Below are positions 34,328 through 36,749 of a stretch of DNA of 36,749 nucleotides, piece after piece. This DNA comes from Fidelibacterota bacterium. GTDB lineage: Bacteria > Fidelibacterota > Marinisomatia > Marinisomatales > TCS56. The translations under genes were made by a program, and so were the position numbers. The stretch spans positions 1 to 36,749 of the forward strand of contig JABMQW010000078.1 in NCBI GenBank assembly GCA_013203115.1, in the 5' to 3' direction. Below the pieces are notes generated by a model, which was not told the DNA's origin, made no database searches, and saw nothing but the letters and a program-made list of their open reading frames with translations. Positions within the stretch are counted from its first letter, which is position 1; each line of letters starts with the position of its first letter.

Positions 34328-35305
34328 ATGTTTATTGATTTTACCCGAATTGAATTAATCGCTGGTAATGGCGGTCCCGGAGCCGTGAGCTTCCGTCGCG
34401 AAAAATATGTTTCTAAAGGAGGACCTGATGGTGGCGATGGAGGGCGTGGCGGGCATATTATATTTTATGTTGACCCCCACTTGAATACCCTGCAGGATAT
34501 TCGTTATCGTCGCATTTATAAAGCTGAAAAAGGTGCCGCCGGACGCTCTGCCATGAAAACCGGGCGCAACGGAGAAGATATTCGAATTGCCGTGCCGCAG
34601 GGTACGATGATTAAGAATGATCTAACCGGCGAAGTGCTTGCTGATCTGATCCAAGCAGGGCAGGAATTTACTGCTTGTAAAGGTGGGAAAGGTGGACGCG
34701 GTAATGTACATTTCAAATCATCCACGCACCAAACACCGCGCTATGCCCAGCCCGGTTTACCTGGTGAAAAGGGAATATTTGAAATTGAATTAAAAGTACT
34801 GGCGGATGTGGGGCTTGTAGGTTTACCAAATGCTGGAAAATCAACCCTGGTTTCCCGGCTATCGGCCGCGCGACCTAAAATTGCCGAATACCCTTTTACT
34901 ACCCTACAGCCCCATATTGGAATCGTCAAGTATGGTGATTTTGGTTCATTTGTCATTGCCGATATTCCCGGTTTGATCGAAGGAGCCAGCAAAGGCAAAG
35001 GTTTGGGGCACCAGTTTCTCAAGCATATCGAACGGACCAGGGTATTAATTTTCATGATCGAATCCCAAGAGGAAAACCCGGTCCAGGTATTTTATACTTT
35101 ACAAAATGAGCTGAATCAATTTAACCGTGATCTGGCATTGAAAAAATATTTCGTTGTACGCTCCAAGATTGATATGTTTCCAGGCGGACAGGGTTTATCC
35201 CAATGGGAGGATTTCCCCGAAAAATATTGTGATATTTCAGCCGTTTCGGGTGCTGGGATTAACATATTAATTAAATCTATCACTGAGATGTTAAATGGAG
35301 AATGA
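34328..35305 (+). CDS. obgE: GTPase ObgE/CgtA
   Basis: Obg is an essential GTPase of 50S ribosome assembly and stress control. The 325 residues show the glycine-rich Obg fold (about 1-158, with FRREKYVSKGGPDGGDGGRGG split over residues 23-43), then the G domain: G1 GLPNAGKST (165-173), G3 DIPGLIEG (212-219), G4 SKID (279-282) and G5-like ISAVSG. The G4 motif has Ser in place of the usual Asn. There is no C-terminal OCT domain, as in many Obg proteins. It overlaps dprA by 11 bases. Confidence 0.95.
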   Translation: MFIDFTRIELIAGNGGPGAVSFRREKYVSKGGPDGGDGGRGGHIIFYVDPHLNTLQDIRYRRIYKAEKGAAGRSAMKTGRNGEDIRIAVPQGTMIKNDLTGEVLADLIQAGQEFTACKGGKGGRGNVHFKSSTHQTPRYAQPGLPGEKGIFEIELKVLADVGLVGLPNAGKSTLVSRLSAARPKIAEYPFTTLQPHIGIVKYGDFGSFVIADIPGLIEGASKGKGLGHQFLKHIERTRVLIFMIESQEENPVQVFYTLQNELNQFNRDLALKKYFVVRSKIDMFPGGQGLSQWEDFPEKYCDISAVSGAGINILIKSITEMLNGE

Positions 35306-36389
35306 TCAACTAATTCCTCTGATCAACCTGTTGAATGCCAATGGGATCGGACCGCAAAAAGTTAACAGCCTGGTAGCATATTTTAAAGATCCAACCCTAA
35401 TTTTTCATCAATCCAAATCGGCATTATGCCAGGTAGAAGGGATTGATTTAAAATCAGCAGAGAAAATAATTGCTTATAATAATCATGAATTTGGCAGCTT
35501 AATTCTCGATAAAATGGACCGGATTGATGCAGACATTATTACTTTGTGGGACCCTAATTATCCTTTATTATTAAAAAAGATTTATGATCCGCCACCCGTA
35601 TTGTACTATCTTGGAAATGAGTTAAATAAACGGGAAGATTGCATCGCAATTGTCGGCAGTCGTACGACCACGGCATATGGCCGGACTTCTGCGGAAATGA
35701 TAACCCGTGAACTGGTTTCATACGGTTTGACCACAGTTAGCGGATTGGCCCGGGGTATTGATTCGGTAGTCCACCGGGAGACAGTTAAATCGGAAGGGCG
35801 AACGCTGGCAGTTCTGGGCAGCGGTATTGACATAATCTATCCGGCCGAAAATCGAAAACTGGCCGATGATATTTTAGAAAAAGGAACGGTTATCTCCGAA
35901 TTTCCACCGGGAACAAAACCTGATGCCGGCAATTTTCCGCAGCGCAATCGAATAATCAGTGGACTTAGTCATGCTACCGTTGTTGTTGAGGCTGGCAATC
36001 GCAGTGGTGCCATATTAACTGCCTTGAATGCGGTCGATCAGAATCGCGATGTATTTGCTGTACCTGGCCGTATATCTGATAAACAGAGTGTTGGCTGCCT
36101 GCGGTTAATCAGTCATGGTGCTGTGCCGGTCACTTCCCCGGCTAAAATTACTGAGTTAATTCAAAACAGGTTGTTTCAGCCGCGTGAGCAACAGCAGCAA
36201 ACTTTGGAATTGGAGTTAACCATTGAAGAGCGGATAGTAATTGAACAGCTCAGCCATGATCCGCTGCATATTGATAATCTGGCCAGCGCTACCGGTCTTG
36301 ATATTACTCGGTTGTTATCGCTTTTACTGCAATTAGAATTGAAAAATGCTGTGGTTCAAATGAGCGGGAAACAGTTTGTATTAGCCTGA
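35295..36389 (+). CDS. dprA: DNA-processing protein DprA
   Basis: DprA protects incoming single-stranded DNA and loads RecA during transformation. The 364 residues start with a helix-hairpin-helix-like region (about 1-70, GIGPQKVNSLVAYF). The Rossmann-like DprA core follows with VGSRTTTAYGR (120-130), GLARGIDSVVH, GSGIDIIYPAENRKLA, FPQRNRIISGLS and GNRSGAILTALNA. A C-terminal winged-helix domain (DML1-like) ends the protein at about 305-364. Length is typical. It overlaps obgE by 11 bases. Confidence 0.95.
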   Translation: MENDQLIPLINLLNANGIGPQKVNSLVAYFKDPTLIFHQSKSALCQVEGIDLKSAEKIIAYNNHEFGSLILDKMDRIDADIITLWDPNYPLLLKKIYDPPPVLYYLGNELNKREDCIAIVGSRTTTAYGRTSAEMITRELVSYGLTTVSGLARGIDSVVHRETVKSEGRTLAVLGSGIDIIYPAENRKLADDILEKGTVISEFPPGTKPDAGNFPQRNRIISGLSHATVVVEAGNRSGAILTALNAVDQNRDVFAVPGRISDKQSVGCLRLISHGAVPVTSPAKITELIQNRLFQPREQQQQTLELELTIEERIVIEQLSHDPLHIDNLASATGLDITRLLSLLLQLELKNAVVQMSGKQFVLA

Positions 36390-36414
36390 TCAATTTTCGG
36401 ATTGTATAAGCATT

Positions 36415-36444
36415 TTACCGGCGGTAATTTTGCCAGCGCAAAAT
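36415..36444 (+). terminator. Tandem hairpins after dprA
   Basis: TTACC-GGC-GGTAA (36415-36427) is followed by TTTT, and ATTTTGC-CAGC-GCAAAAT (36427-36444) comes directly after, both perfect. The first has the shape of a weak intrinsic terminator on the + strand. Together they probably separate the obgE-dprA transcript from the tRNA genes. Stems are short, so strength is uncertain. Confidence 0.4.
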
Positions 36445-36482
36445 GGTTATTTGCAATCATTTCGTTCATTTACACTGTGTTT

Positions 36483-36575
36483 GGAGAGGTGGCCGAGCTG
36501 GCTGAAGGCGCCCGCCTGCTAAGTGGGTATAGGCAGTGATCCTGTCTATCCAGGGTTCGAATCCCTGCCTCTCCG
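36483..36575 (+). tRNA. tRNA-Ser (anticodon GCU)
   Basis: A complete 93-base class II tRNA. The acceptor stem GGAGAGG pairs with CCTCTCC (36568-36574) and the discriminator base is G. The anticodon loop CTGCTAA has GCT at 36518-36520, and a long variable arm follows. The T arm CAGGG-TTCGAAT-CCCTG is intact. It reads AGC/AGU serine codons. No CCA is encoded, so it must be added after transcription. Confidence 0.95.
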
Positions 36576-36580
36576 CAACT

Positions 36581-36654
36581 GGCGTCGTACCCAAGCGGTC
36601 TAAGGGAGCGGTCTGCAAAACCGCGATTCATCGGTTCGAATCCGATCGACGCCT
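36581..36654 (+). tRNA. tRNA-Cys (anticodon GCA)
   Basis: A complete 74-base tRNA five bases after tRNA-Ser. GGCGTCG pairs with CGACGCC (36647-36653) and the discriminator is U, as usual for cysteine. The anticodon stem GCGGT/ACCGC encloses CTGCAAA with GCA at 36615-36617. The T arm ATCGG-TTCGAAT-CCGAT is intact. No CCA is encoded. Confidence 0.95.
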
Positions 36655-36672
36655 CAATTGTTTATTCAAGTC

Positions 36673-36749
36673 GCCCGGGTCGTCGAATTGGAAGACACAA
36701 GCGACTTAAAATCCCTCGCGCGAAGAGCTCGTGCCCCTTCAACTCCGGC
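36673..36749 (+). tRNA. tRNA-Leu (anticodon UAA), partial at window end
   Basis: The 5' acceptor strand GCCCGGG, a D arm, the loop CTTAAAA with TAA at 36707-36709 and a long variable arm identify a leucine tRNA reading UUA/UUG. The window ends inside or just after the T arm, before the 3' acceptor strand. Several stem positions do not pair: there is a C-C mismatch in the anticodon stem, and GCCCC faces CCGGC in the T stem. Either the end of this sequence is low quality or the gene is degenerate. Confidence 0.75.

Noticed and set aside
1-36749. CRISPR array, insertion sequence, prophage or toxin-antitoxin locus
   Set aside because: No regularly spaced direct repeats, transposase, integrase, phage structural gene or small paired toxin genes were seen on either strand.

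Overview
The window reads as one chromosomal stretch of an AT-leaning, Gram-negative bacterium of the wider FCB (Fibrobacteres-Chlorobi-Bacteroidetes) group, probably a candidate lineage such as Marinimicrobia/Neomarinimicrobiota or KSB1-like bacteria rather than Bacteroidota proper. The evidence is a PorV/PorQ-type outer-membrane protein, a type IX secretion (T9SS)-style C-terminal sorting domain, a DUF5683-type membrane protein, a Bacteroidota-type short glycogen-synthase-like protein beside a probable DUF4270-type lipoprotein, BamD, and many lipoproteins. The phylum call is inference. Every protein gene I accept is on the + strand, and many junctions are TAATG or ATGA overlaps, which suggests long operons.

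Layout. 1-353 is a gene-free stretch with GC-rich inverted repeats and a terminator-like hairpin. 354-6552 is the rod-shape cluster mreB-mreC-mreD-mrdA-rodA, followed by a periplasmic coiled-coil/TPR protein. 6555-11212 holds an orphan GT5 N-domain protein, a probable DUF4270-like lipoprotein, an outer-membrane barrel and a TPR lipoprotein. 11237-16366 holds glyA and a complete TPR-associated TRAP transporter: TatT lipoprotein, DctP-type binding protein, fused DctQM permease. 16569-24704 is a surface/secretion module: PorV-like barrel, M6-like protein with a ruined zinc motif and a T9SS-type tail, an HEXXH-protease/beta-propeller/Omp85-like-barrel fusion, and a DUF5683 protein. 24750-28644 has bamD, nadD, a CaCA antiporter and ftsEX. 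28707-32613 has hrcA-grpE-dnaJ (no dnaK), a ComEA-like DNA-binding protein and an unknown membrane-anchored protein. 32794-36389 has rsmD-coaD, an fmdB-type zinc ribbon, obgE and dprA. The window ends with tRNA-Ser(GCU), tRNA-Cys(GCA) and a truncated tRNA-Leu(UAA) carrying several unexpected bases.

How the parts fit. Most genes serve envelope building and division (MreBCD/PBP2/RodA, FtsEX, BamD, the CpoB-like protein) or housekeeping. The least conventional part is 16.5-24.7 kb. There a probable T9SS shuttle-like barrel sits beside a probable T9SS cargo that looks like a catalytically dead M6 metalloprotease, and next to a giant outer-membrane protein joining an intact gluzincin-type protease to a propeller and a barrel. 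I found no CRISPR array, insertion sequence, prophage or obvious defence system.
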